Origin: a virus
Length of the DNA: 25,527 bases
Strand: one strand, 5' to 3'
IMG/VR virus record: IMGVR_UViG_3300025671_000464
Location: 1-25,527 of that record
Position 1 is the stretch's first letter, and each line of letters begins with the position of its first letter. Below, piece after piece: positions 6,640-12,291 of the stretch. The notes under the pieces were generated by a model. It searched no databases. It saw only the letters and a program-made list of their open reading frames with translations, and was not told where the DNA came from. The translations under genes and the position numbers were made by a program.

Positions 6640-7081
6640 CTTTCAGGGTTTTTCTTGTGACGTGTAGTGAGCGATATAAGGTAGACTCTCCAATCCCACT
6701 TCGTCGAGATATTTCTGCCATGTTCCATCCGTTGAGATATAGTCCGAATACAGTTCGATCGAACCAGCTGAGACGGTCGAGAATGAGTTGGAGTTGTTCG
6801 CGCTGGATGGCTTTGCTCCAGTCGCTTTCGCTTGTTTGTTCTGTTTGTTCATGGTCGTTTGTTTTATACAGTTCCTTAAATTTTCCGCGTGTCGCTTCGA
6901 AGTACATAGCCTTCACAAAGTAGCCGAAGGGGTTCTCCATATATCGCTTATCAATGCACCGGAGATAGACGTGGTGAACAAGGTCGCCCGGATCCTCCGT
7001 CCATCGTTCGGCAACGCGGAGGAGTTTTGAATAGTTCCGTGTTAGGAACCTATTCCAATCCTCTTTGCGCCTTGATTTCAT
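6608..7081 (-). CDS. Sigma-70-like transcription factor
   Basis: This 157-residue protein has the layout of a minimal sigma factor. A region-2-like part (DLVHHVYLRCIDKRYMENPF, then GYFVKAMYFEATRGKFKELY, about 33-72) is joined by a polar linker to a region-4 helix-turn-helix (LDRLSWFDRTVFGLYLNGWN and AEISRRSGIGESTLYRSLHV, about 102-140). It should direct host RNA polymerase to phage promoters, or act as an anti- or co-sigma. Since it is made from the replication operon, it is a good candidate activator of the large structural operon. It overlaps NinG by 31-32 bases. Confidence 0.78.
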   Translation of the reverse strand: MKSRRKEDWNRFLTRNYSKLLRVAERWTEDPGDLVHHVYLRCIDKRYMENPFGYFVKAMYFEATRGKFKELYKTNDHEQTEQTSESDWSKAIQREQLQLILDRLSWFDRTVFGLYLNGWNMAEISRRSGIGESTLYRSLHVTRKTLKDVLRNRTEKE

Positions 7082-7448
7082 TTACTTTCCTTCGATAGTA
7101 TCTGCACTTCTCCTCGAGTTCTTCCACCGTCCATTTCTTGTTCTGGTTGCTCTTGAGAAGGATAGCTTGCGCCGTTCCTTCGCCATGTATTTCGTCGAGC
7201 TTCTTTCCAAAAACGTATTGCTGGCCTCCGGTCATGTTACATTGCTTGCATTGAAAAGCGACGTTTATCTCATCCCATCGCGTGGCCAGCTTCGCCCGGG
7301 TGATAAAGTGTCCGCAGTCTACTTCCTTATAATGCCTCAACCGTCCGCAGGTAAAGCACTCACCCCAGCCTTCTTCGTTTGATCCTTTGAGGCGGATATA
7401 CGTCGAAAAGATGGAATCAAGTTTCGCTTTCGTCTTCGCTATTCCCAT
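7050..7448 (-). CDS. ninG: NinG/Rap-like recombination nuclease
   Basis: The 132-residue protein matches the lambda NinG (Rap) pattern. It has a CxxC pair (C31, C34), then DCGHFITRAKLATRWDEINV with C45 and H47, and a second pair in QCKQCN (C67, C70), giving an HNH-like zinc fold. Rap cuts branched DNA such as recombination intermediates. The C-terminus is a basic helical tail (KCRYYRRKVNEIKAQRG). It is shorter than lambda NinG but of usual size for Bacteroidota phage versions. Its place between replication and packaging genes suits resolution of branched DNA before packaging. Confidence 0.85.
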   Translation of the reverse strand: MGIAKTKAKLDSIFSTYIRLKGSNEEGWGECFTCGRLRHYKEVDCGHFITRAKLATRWDEINVAFQCKQCNMTGGQQYVFGKKLDEIHGEGTAQAILLKSNQNKKWTVEELEEKCRYYRRKVNEIKAQRGLE

Positions 7449-7681
7449 TCGATAGACAATAAATCTTGAATCCGTACCCCGCGGATCATTTCATCCGCTT
7501 CAATTATGGAGAGTTCCATTTTATGCAGGGGCTCTACTTTTATTAAAATGTCGGAATAATACGGCCATTTTAGCCCCCTCTCTACAAAAACATCTTTGAT
7601 TGTACAGGGAATCATATTTTCATCGCTTGAAAACACGCATTCTTTGCCGATAAGGTCTTCTATTTTTTCAGTCGTTGTCAT
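7439..7681 (-). CDS. Hypothetical protein, 80 residues
   Basis: This acidic protein (MTTTEKIEDLIGKECVF...) has alternating beta-like segments (MIPCTIKDVFVERGLKW, SDILIKVEPLHKMELSII) and no membrane segment. Its ends overlap both neighbours by 10-14 bases, which supports it as part of the replication operon. I do not recognise a family. A small SH3- or Tudor-like barrel is possible from the pattern but is only a guess. Confidence 0.65.
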   Translation of the reverse strand: MTTTEKIEDLIGKECVFSSDENMIPCTIKDVFVERGLKWPYYSDILIKVEPLHKMELSIIEADEMIRGVRIQDLLSIEWE

Positions 7682-8171
7682 TCTTTCCCGGTATCAAAAA
7701 AGGATTGTTCTTCATTCTCCAAGCGAGCTTTGCGGCTTCTGCATCGTATTCGGGGACGTTGCTAGGGTTGTCCGTTCCTCGGTATATTACCTCGTTTTGA
7801 CGCTCCAGGATTGGGGCGCGTTCCTCTTCGTGCTTGGTGATGCACTCTCGGAATTCCGCGATCTTCAACCGCTCGTAATATTTGCCGTAGTGCCCCGTTA
7901 TCATGCGCTGACAAATTAACTTCAATTCCTCCAATTTCAAAACAGGGAAAATCTCAAATATCATTTCTGCGCAAAGGGCGATGTCTTCGAAGCTCGAGAG
8001 CGTCTTCTTTGCGTCTATGGAGTCCACCGTGGTCTTGATCATTGAGACGACAGCCGCGCGGGTTTCTTCCGGCATAACACGAAGCGCGGTTTTAATGTTG
8101 GTGCCTTGCTCCCAACACTCCTGGGGCGTGTATTTAAATAATCCCGTTTTTGAGATAGTTATTAAACTCAT
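7668..8171 (-). CDS. Hypothetical replication-operon protein, 167 residues
   Basis: I chose the ATG at 8171 (MSLITISKTGLFKYTPQECW), which overlaps the initiator's end by 38 bases. A start at 8273 would add a Ser/Arg-rich stretch that is the out-of-frame image of the initiator's tail. The protein is helical (ETRAAVVSMIKTTVDSI; FPVLKLEELKLICQRMITGH), followed by HYGKYYERLKIAEFRECITK. That GKYYERL pattern recurs in small proteins next to phage replication initiators in Bacteroidota phages. A helicase loader or initiator partner is possible but not proven. Confidence 0.68.
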   Translation of the reverse strand: MSLITISKTGLFKYTPQECWEQGTNIKTALRVMPEETRAAVVSMIKTTVDSIDAKKTLSSFEDIALCAEMIFEIFPVLKLEELKLICQRMITGHYGKYYERLKIAEFRECITKHEEERAPILERQNEVIYRGTDNPSNVPEYDAEAAKLAWRMKNNPFLIPGKNDND

Positions 8172-8850
8172 CTCGGCTCGGGCCTTTTGGACTTGCCTTC
8201 TTTGGTCGAGGGAAGATTCCTTGCCACTGGTTCGCGATAGCGAGTTGTATGGCTTCGATTGCTTGTTGTTCATCTCCGTTTGTTTCGTTGTGTAGTTTGT
8301 GGAGCGCGGCTAATTCTCCGCGCCGGGTGTACTTCTTAATCTTTCGTTCTCTGCGGTCTTCTTTCCATTCCCCCCAAATATGGGAAAACGTTTCTGAAGT
8401 CCAAGGAAGAACGATAGGCTCTTCTTTCTTTACTTGTTCTTTACTCTTCTCTTTACTATAGTCTTTACTCTGCGCAACTGTAGTTGCTTTTACTTGCAAC
8501 TGTGGTTGCAACTTTTGCAACGATTGTTGCTTCTTTTGCAACTGTAGTTGCTTGTTCCAATCGTTGCTTGCAACAGTTGTTGCTTCTACGAGTACGGTCA
8601 TTTTCCGCTTATGTCCGTAACCCTCGCAAGCTAAGTAATTGGTTTCACAGAGGTCTTTGCGCATCTTTCGAATATATTGAGGCGTGCAAACGAGTTGCTC
8701 CGCTAAGAACTCATCACCCGCCCAACACGCGCCGTCCTTTTGGCTAAGGTTGTGAATCTTCGCCAGGAGTATTCTTTGCATCGGTGATAGGTCTGCACAT
8801 TCCCAAATTTCGAACGGGATCCAAATACCTCGGGTATCCTTCTCCATCAT
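8134..8850 (-). CDS. Replication initiator / replisome organiser carrying the candidate origin
   Basis: This 238-residue protein has an N-terminal winged-helix domain (IPFEIWECADLSPMQRILLA, 12-31; LAEQLVCTPQYIRKMRKDL, about 49-67) like phage replisome organisers. A Gln/Lys-rich linker (about 88-141, NKQLQLQKKQQSLQ) follows. The C-terminal domain (WGEWKEDRRERKIKKYTRRG, AIQLAIANQWQGIF) matches the end of DnaD/DnaT-type loaders. The linker is encoded by two sets of DNA repeats that look like an origin. The gene overlaps the repressor stop as ATGA and shares its promoter. Lambda O also carries its origin in its own linker-coding region. Confidence 0.82.
   Translation of the reverse strand: MMEKDTRGIWIPFEIWECADLSPMQRILLAKIHNLSQKDGACWAGDEFLAEQLVCTPQYIRKMRKDLCETNYLACEGYGHKRKMTVLVEATTVASNDWNKQLQLQKKQQSLQKLQPQLQVKATTVAQSKDYSKEKSKEQVKKEEPIVLPWTSETFSHIWGEWKEDRRERKIKKYTRRGELAALHKLHNETNGDEQQAIEAIQLAIANQWQGIFPRPKKASPKGPSRDEFNNYLKNGII
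8427..8469. repeat. Four 8-bp direct repeats next to the iterons, candidate unwinding element
   Basis: TCTTTACT occurs four times without mismatch, starting at 8427, 8438, 8450 and 8462 (AGTAAAGA on the coding strand). Spacings are 11, 12 and 12 bp. The tract is A+T-rich and strand-biased (pyrimidines on plus, purines on minus), and it starts five bases from the first iteron. This matches the pairing of iterons with an A+T-rich, strand-asymmetric unwinding region in lambdoid origins. Confidence 0.65.
8474..8583. repeat. Five palindromic iterons, candidate replication origin
   Basis: Five 14-bp imperfect palindromes share the arms GCAAC-N4-GTTGC without exception. They start at 8474, 8496, 8517, 8538 and 8570. 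The centres are TGTA, TGTG, GATT, TGTA and AGTT. Spacings are 22, 21, 21 and 32 bp, close to two or three helical turns. A lone half-site GTTGC lies at 8563-8567. The array lies inside the initiator gene over its linker codons. An initiator dimer could bind each palindrome on one face of the helix. Confidence 0.8.
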
Positions 8851-9053
8851 TGAGGCATTGTAATTCTTCGAACGCGGTCAATCTCCAATTCTTGCTTCAC
8901 GATGTATTCTCGATAAAATGCGAGTATCTCACGTACGAATTCCCCGTCTGAACTGAACCCTTGTAGGGAGTTCGTGCGAATCCAATCCTTTTCCTCTTCC
9001 GTAAGTCGGAGGGTTATACTTTTCGATAGCTGATAATTTCGTTTCATTCTCAT
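8847..9053 (-). CDS. Ribbon-helix-helix transcriptional regulator
   Basis: This 68-residue protein contains KSITLRLTEEEKDWIRTNSL (11-30), followed by GEFVREILAFYREYIVKQEL. A short beta strand and two helices in this order are typical of MetJ/Arc-type DNA-binding dimers. The first ATG is at 9053 and a second at 9047 (MKRNYQ). The promoter predicts a transcript that starts at or next to the first ATG, so translation is nearly leaderless. A 23-base palindrome lies over the promoter, so autorepression is likely. It is the first gene of the replication operon, so it would control replication, the sigma-like factor and packaging. The stop overlaps the initiator start as ATGA. Confidence 0.82.
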   Translation of the reverse strand: MRMKRNYQLSKSITLRLTEEEKDWIRTNSLQGFSSDGEFVREILAFYREYIVKQELEIDRVRRITMPQ

Positions 9054-9054
9054 G

Positions 9055-9077
9055 TTACAAATGTACTCAATTTGTAA
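9055..9077. promoter_or_regulatory. Operator palindrome over the -7 box
   Basis: TTACAAAT (9055-9062) and ATTTGTAA (9070-9077) form a perfect 8-bp inverted repeat around a 7-base spacer. The left arm covers the -7 box and the start region. It immediately precedes the ribbon-helix-helix gene, so the protein probably binds here and blocks its own operon. Confidence 0.65.
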
Positions 9078-9088
9078 GACAATACAAA
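9058..9088 (-). promoter_or_regulatory. Bacteroidota-type promoter of the replication operon
   Basis: The minus strand has TTTG (9088-9085), a 19-base spacer, then TACATTTG (9065-9058), a full match to the -33 TTTG / -7 TAnnTTTG consensus with preferred spacing. The predicted transcription start falls at about 9052-9054, which is the ATG at 9053. It lies directly downstream of a terminator that closes the previous operon. Confidence 0.75.
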
Positions 9089-9090
9089 GG

Positions 9091-9117
9091 AAAAAAAAGG
9101 GGGCTAAAGCGCCCCCT
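9091..9117 (-). terminator. Rho-independent terminator of the middle operon
   Basis: On the minus strand a 7-bp G+C-rich stem (AGGGGGC/GCCCCCT, loop GCTTTA) is followed by eight T. The stem begins within the last codons of the HTH gene. It separates that operon from the promoter at 9058-9088. Confidence 0.85.
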
Positions 9118-9319
9118 CTTTCTCACAATCCATAACTTCAAGAACGATTTCCGCGTAGGTGGCTCCGGTTTGATCGCTTATCTCGGGGATGTGTTTAAGC
9201 ATATTCCGAGGGCGCAAACTACACCAGCTTCGCACCGTTGCCCCGGTCACGTCCAGTTGATACGCGGCCTTCTCGAGTGATCCGTAGTTCCTGACGAGAA
9301 ACAATTTAATATTATTCAT
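9104..9319 (-). CDS. Small helix-turn-helix DNA-binding protein
   Basis: I use the ATG at 9319 (MNNIKLFLVRNYGSLEKAAY, 71 residues); the alternative at 9328 is a TTG. GSLEKAAYQLDVTGATVRSW reads as a helix-turn-helix of the Cro/XRE kind: it has the Ala in helix 1, a Gly/Thr turn and a recognition helix with TVRSW. LKHIPEISDQTGATYAEIV follows. The size fits a Cro-like repressor or an early regulator. It is the last gene of its operon and ends inside a terminator. Its target cannot be read from sequence. Confidence 0.62.
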   Translation of the reverse strand: MNNIKLFLVRNYGSLEKAAYQLDVTGATVRSWCSLRPRNMLKHIPEISDQTGATYAEIVLEVMDCEKEGAL

Positions 9320-9659
9320 AACGTTCAAATTTGAATGCGCCCCAGAGGAACGACTTCTTAACTACTACCCGCTTCTTACGAATGCCCGTAGACGCATTTT
9401 GAGGGGTCTTCCTTGCGTTAACTACGTCCGCGATAGGTGTTACCTTATCGAAGAGATTTGGTTGCTTTAAAACCCATTTTTTACCGTCGAACTTGTACGA
9501 GCGTTTGATAATCTGCCAACGGTTCGACATACTCTTTTTATCGCGGTTGCGAATCGGAGTCAATTTCTGCCATTGGATTTGGCCTGTCTTCCCGAGGTGC
9601 TGGTTGATTCTACGCAGCAACAAAGCCTCTTCCGCCTTGGTATATGCTCGCCCTATCAT
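9312..9659 (-). CDS. Possible Myb/SANT-like DNA-binding protein
   Basis: The ATG at 9659 overlaps the preceding stop as ATGA and gives 115 residues; a start at 9761 would run deep into the OB-fold gene. The first 50 residues (YTKAEEALLLRRINQHLGKT, then QWQKLTPIRN and SMSNRWQIIKRSY) have the aromatic spacing of a Myb/SANT three-helix domain: an initial aromatic plus T-x-x-E-E, a central Trp and a terminal RW. The C-terminus is strongly basic (GIRKKRVVVKKSFLW). DNA binding is likely. The family is my inference from pattern only. Confidence 0.5.
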   Translation of the reverse strand: MIGRAYTKAEEALLLRRINQHLGKTGQIQWQKLTPIRNRDKKSMSNRWQIIKRSYKFDGKKWVLKQPNLFDKVTPIADVVNARKTPQNASTGIRKKRVVVKKSFLWGAFKFERYE

Positions 9660-10030
9660 AGCTTCGAGATTAAGGTGTCCCGTAACTTCAAGAGCCATTC
9701 CGCCGCCTCGACAATCTTCTCCGGATCGCTCTCCTGGTTGATAGCGTGACCAATTGCCCACGATGCGTCGATGCGCTTCTGTATGTCGGGGCTTTGTCCG
9801 CCGCCTTGGTTAGGTGTGAACCCCGGCTTCGTCAGCTTCATACGCGGCCCCCACTTACTCGGGGTAACTTCGTACTCTACTTCGTCGCCGACGTTCCAGC
9901 GGTCTATGGTCTTTGCGGATACTTCTCCGTTTGTACCGTCTTCGAGTCCAATCTCGAACTTAAACATAAGGCCGTTCCGACCTTCATACGTGCCATTCGG
10001 TTGAATGGTCTTTACTTTACTAATTCCCAT
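9656..10030 (-). CDS. OB-fold-like protein, possible ssDNA-binding protein
   Basis: This 124-residue protein has a beta-rich N-terminus (KVKTIQPNGTYEGRNGLMFK, FEIGLEDGTNGEVSAKT, NVGDEVEYEVTPSKWGPRMK) with the strand and glycine pattern of an OB barrel. A Gly/Gln linker (GFTPNQGGGQSP, about 71-82) follows, then a helical end (DIQKRIDASWAIGHAINQES) that recurs in Bacteroidota phage proteins annotated as nucleic-acid binding. A role on single-stranded DNA during replication or recombination fits, but there is no acidic SSB tail. The leader (CCAAACAA) is A-rich. Confidence 0.6.
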   Translation of the reverse strand: MGISKVKTIQPNGTYEGRNGLMFKFEIGLEDGTNGEVSAKTIDRWNVGDEVEYEVTPSKWGPRMKLTKPGFTPNQGGGQSPDIQKRIDASWAIGHAINQESDPEKIVEAAEWLLKLRDTLISKL

Positions 10031-10048
10031 TTGTTTGGTTTTATGGGG

Positions 10049-10228
10049 TTAAACATTTCGATTTGTAAAGGAGCGGATAAGATCCGCGCTGAAGTTGTCA
10101 ATCAATCGGCGGAAGCGTTGCTCCTCTCGGAGTTCTTCTTGCCATTGGTTAAAATTCTGCGTTGGCTGCACGTGAACGCTGCTCTTAACGCATACGGGCC
10201 TTGCCCATTGCTTTTCGTTTGAATTCAT
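10049..10228 (-). CDS. Small hypothetical protein, 59 residues
   Basis: The ATG at 10228 follows TACATAAACA, the same AAACA-ATG context as other convincing starts here. The product (MNSNEKQWARPVCVKSSVHV...) ends in a helical, charged part (WQEELREEQRFRRLIDNFSA). It covers a stretch that would otherwise be empty. It overlaps the preceding small gene by 44 bases. No family is recognised. Confidence 0.5.
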   Translation of the reverse strand: MNSNEKQWARPVCVKSSVHVQPTQNFNQWQEELREEQRFRRLIDNFSADLIRSFTNRNV

Positions 10229-10358
10229 TGTTTATGTATCGTTCGAGGTTCGTAATTGAGGACTGGACTTCAAAGAGGAGGCGGTCTATGTCTTCGCCGG
10301 CGTACTCTTCCTGTGCCCAAGCGTAGTATTTCTGTACGTCTTCTTTTAGTTGGTTCAT
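10185..10358 (-). CDS. Small hypothetical protein, 57 residues
   Basis: The ATG at 10358 overlaps the stop of the preceding 91-residue gene as ATGA. The product (MNQLKEDVQKYYAWAQEEYA) is helical and acidic in its first half (EDIDRLLFEVQSSITNLERY) and basic at its end (NEFKRKAMGKARMR). A coiled-coil dimer is plausible. No family is recognised. Confidence 0.55.
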   Translation of the reverse strand: MNQLKEDVQKYYAWAQEEYAGEDIDRLLFEVQSSITNLERYINNEFKRKAMGKARMR

Positions 10359-10630
10359 AGGATACGGGTTTGAATGTCGTTCTTCAATTTACGCATATCA
10401 ATATCCAGGTAGTCCGTTACGTGGATCTCTGAAATATCAATTTTACTTGCTCCCCCTCGACAGAGAAAGACGCGCTCAATATCGATAGGCGTAAAGCGTG
10501 GGCCGTTAATCTCGGTGTTCTTGCCCGACCCTTCCAGCGTGAGTTGGTCGTATGCCTTGCGGCGGAAGTAGACCTCAAGAGTCATCGAGTCGATGAGGTC
10601 AACGTGGATTGATTCAAGTATTTGTTCCAT
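10355..10630 (-). CDS. Hypothetical protein, 91 residues, first gene of the middle operon
   Basis: The protein (MEQILESIHVDLIDSMTLEV) alternates beta-like and charged segments (YFRRKAYDQLTLEG, RFTPIDIERVFLCRGGASKI) and has no membrane segment. Its leader (CGATTTAAACA) matches that of the tail chaperone gene. It starts about 70 bases downstream of the terminator of the lysis operon, so it probably has its own promoter in that gap. I do not recognise the family. Confidence 0.65.
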   Translation of the reverse strand: MEQILESIHVDLIDSMTLEVYFRRKAYDQLTLEGSGKNTEINGPRFTPIDIERVFLCRGGASKIDISEIHVTDYLDIDMRKLKNDIQTRIL

Positions 10631-10789
10631 TGTTTAAATCGTTTGTTGAGGCAATGTTCAAACAAAAATCCCTTAAATCCAAATTTTCTTTTAAAATGTC
10701 AAAAAAAAGAGGGAAGCCCCGTTGAGCCTCCCTCCCTGTACAAACGATGTAAAACAACAGCTGAACCTGTAACAGCCCTCTAATATACT
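10631..10789. other. Intergenic region with terminator and probable promoter
   Basis: This is one of the two longest non-coding gaps. It contains the terminator at 10701-10734. Downstream of it, on the coding strand, is an A+T-rich stretch (10640-10700) with several TTTG boxes. I could not find a TTTG/TAnnTTTG pair with proper spacing; the best -7 candidate (AAAATTTG) has one mismatch and a wrong spacer. A promoter for the middle operon must still lie here if the terminator is efficient. Confidence 0.5.
10701..10734 (-). terminator. Rho-independent terminator of the structural/lysis operon
   Basis: On the minus strand GAGGGAGGC and GCTTCCCTC form a 9-bp stem with one G-T pair and an 8-base loop, followed by eight T. 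It lies 56 bases after the holin stop. Confidence 0.9.
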
Positions 10790-11215
10790 CTACTTCTGGG
10801 AAGAACCAAAGTAATAGTTAACGACTTGCCCCACGAGCGTACCTTCTGCAAAACCCAGAATATGGAAGAAGATCTCCTTGTCCTCTACCCCGGACTTCGC
10901 CCAAATCACCATAGTAATTCCAATAACCATCGCGGCAATACCGACAAAGGACTGCATCCAATCCCGCTTGTTGAGGGTCTTCGTTATTTCTATCTCTCGG
11001 TTCCTTGCGTTGGCGCGATCCGCGTTGGCAAACTCCGCAAGCATGAGCCGCGCTTTCTCTTTTTCCTCTTCGCTCTCCGTACTCGCGTCAATTAATGCGC
11101 CTATAGCCTTTAAAGCATCGCCCCCGGGCACCACCTCCCCGATAACCTCGAAAGCCTTTGGAGCTTTGTTTCTAAACCATTCTCCTAATTTGGTATCCTT
11201 GAGTTTCTTTTTCAT
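10790..11215 (-). CDS. Holin
   Basis: This 141-residue protein has a charged, helical N-terminal half (GDALKAIGALIDASTESEEE; an Ala/Arg-rich amphipathic helix to about 85). A clear membrane segment follows (QSFVGIAAMVIGITMVIWA, about 89-108), then a second hydrophobic stretch (IFFHILGFAEGTLVGQVVNY). This matches the '3TM holin' type often found with M15-type endolysins. It should form the membrane lesions that release the endolysin. It is the last gene before the terminator. Confidence 0.78.
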   Translation of the reverse strand: MKKKLKDTKLGEWFRNKAPKAFEVIGEVVPGGDALKAIGALIDASTESEEEKEKARLMLAEFANADRANARNREIEITKTLNKRDWMQSFVGIAAMVIGITMVIWAKSGVEDKEIFFHILGFAEGTLVGQVVNYYFGSSQK

Positions 11216-11916
11216 AGTTCCATCAATACGTTAAAGGCGGTATGTCCGCCAATTACCACCCCGCACCCAATCGCTTGCTTTTTAAAGTGCTTCGCATACC
11301 CTGCGGCGTAGCTGTTGCGGTCGATACCACACCCGACCTGCATACCGAAGAGTTTAAAGTTGTTCCCGACCATCCACTCAACGTAGGCTTGTGTGTGGAT
11401 GTGGCCTTGCACCGTGGATTGAAAGTCGTTCTTCGCTTTGGTTCGTGCCGTGCCCCCCTCCCCATGTACGTATTGAACCCCGTCGTACTCGATACGCTCG
11501 ACCCAATTCCACGAAGTACCGAGTACCTCGTTGTAGTCCTTTATCCATTCCTTCGGTACAGATGAAGTAAACGCCTTCCGCATGATAATACGGTCGTGGT
11601 TGCCTATGATAACATCCGCCTCGGGGAAGGCCTCCGACCAAGCTTCTACGTGTTCAATGGCTTGTGCGAGTTCATACGCTCCGCCCATCCCGTTGGGATC
11701 GGTTTCGTGGTAGCTAGAGTAGTGGTTGTCGATTATGTCGCCAATGAAAACGACTTGGTTACAGAGGTGGCGTTCGTAGGTGTCTACGCAAAACTCGAGA
11801 TAACCGTCTAACTCGAACGGACAATGCAAATCGCCAATTACGAGAATCCGCCGTTCTTTACTCTTCAGGTTTTGAAGGGCTTTGAACTGGCGAGAGGTGA
11901 GGCGGGGACGTGGCAT
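11212..11916 (-). CDS. Calcineurin-like metallophosphoesterase
   Basis: The 234-residue protein shows the full metal-site motif set in order: GDLH (28-31), GDIID (59-63), GNHD (105-108), a VHGEGG segment (about 150-155) and GHIH (about 171-174). It should hydrolyse a phosphoester; the substrate (nucleotide, DNA end or signalling molecule) is unknown. It lies between the endolysin and holin genes, overlapping the holin as ATGA, so it is made with the lysis cassette. Such enzymes are common in Bacteroidota phages, where some act on DNA ends. Confidence 0.88.
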   Translation of the reverse strand: MPRPRLTSRQFKALQNLKSKERRILVIGDLHCPFELDGYLEFCVDTYERHLCNQVVFIGDIIDNHYSSYHETDPNGMGGAYELAQAIEHVEAWSEAFPEADVIIGNHDRIIMRKAFTSSVPKEWIKDYNEVLGTSWNWVERIEYDGVQYVHGEGGTARTKAKNDFQSTVQGHIHTQAYVEWMVGNNFKLFGMQVGCGIDRNSYAAGYAKHFKKQAIGCGVVIGGHTAFNVLMEL

Positions 11917-12291
11917 TTAATAAACCCAGATGCGGTGTTGCGGTTTGTTTGTGTCGAGGTCGACATGTATGAACGAAGGGCTAATCCCGAGCCTCGTAAA
12001 TCCAACTTCCTGGAGCGCGTCAAGGATGATGTATCGGCTTTGGCTGTCCGTGCAATAGATGTCCGCTGCTAAACCTAAAAGGTGAGACGACTTCCGAGAG
12101 GCCGGATAGCCTTCTTTTATTAACTGTCGATTGTAAGCAACTGTACGAAAACCCCCACCTCGGGAAATAACGAACGGAATCCCGGCGCAGTCCCGAGCTT
12201 CATCCAACATAGCGAGAAAGTCGGAATCCATCATTTCTCCGCTGTTTACTTGGTCAGGAGAATCAAATTCGGAAAGGGTGAAATACCTCAT
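11917..12291 (-). CDS. M15-family peptidase endolysin
   Basis: The 124-residue protein matches the Peptidase_M15 (D-Ala-D-Ala carboxypeptidase / L-Ala-D-Glu endopeptidase) fold. The zinc motif SSHLLGLAADIYC provides H70 and D77, and FIHVDLD provides H109. An Arg in SRGGGFRT supports substrate binding. It has no signal peptide, so it depends on the holin. It is small and lacks a cell-wall-binding domain, as usual for phages of Gram-negative hosts. Its start overlaps the stop of the TM/coiled-coil gene as ATGA. Confidence 0.88.
   Translation of the reverse strand: MRYFTLSEFDSPDQVNSGEMMDSDFLAMLDEARDCAGIPFVISRGGGFRTVAYNRQLIKEGYPASRKSSHLLGLAADIYCTDSQSRYIILDALQEVGFTRLGISPSFIHVDLDTNKPQHRIWVY

Noticed and set aside
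8474-8583. The iteron series as a CRISPR array
   Set aside because: Repeats are only 14 bp and palindromic, spacers are about 7 bp, and the array is inside a translated gene.
10640-10705. A TTTG/TAnnTTTG promoter for the middle operon
   Set aside because: Several TTTG boxes exist, but none pairs with a good -7 box at 19-21 bases, so I cannot place the promoter.
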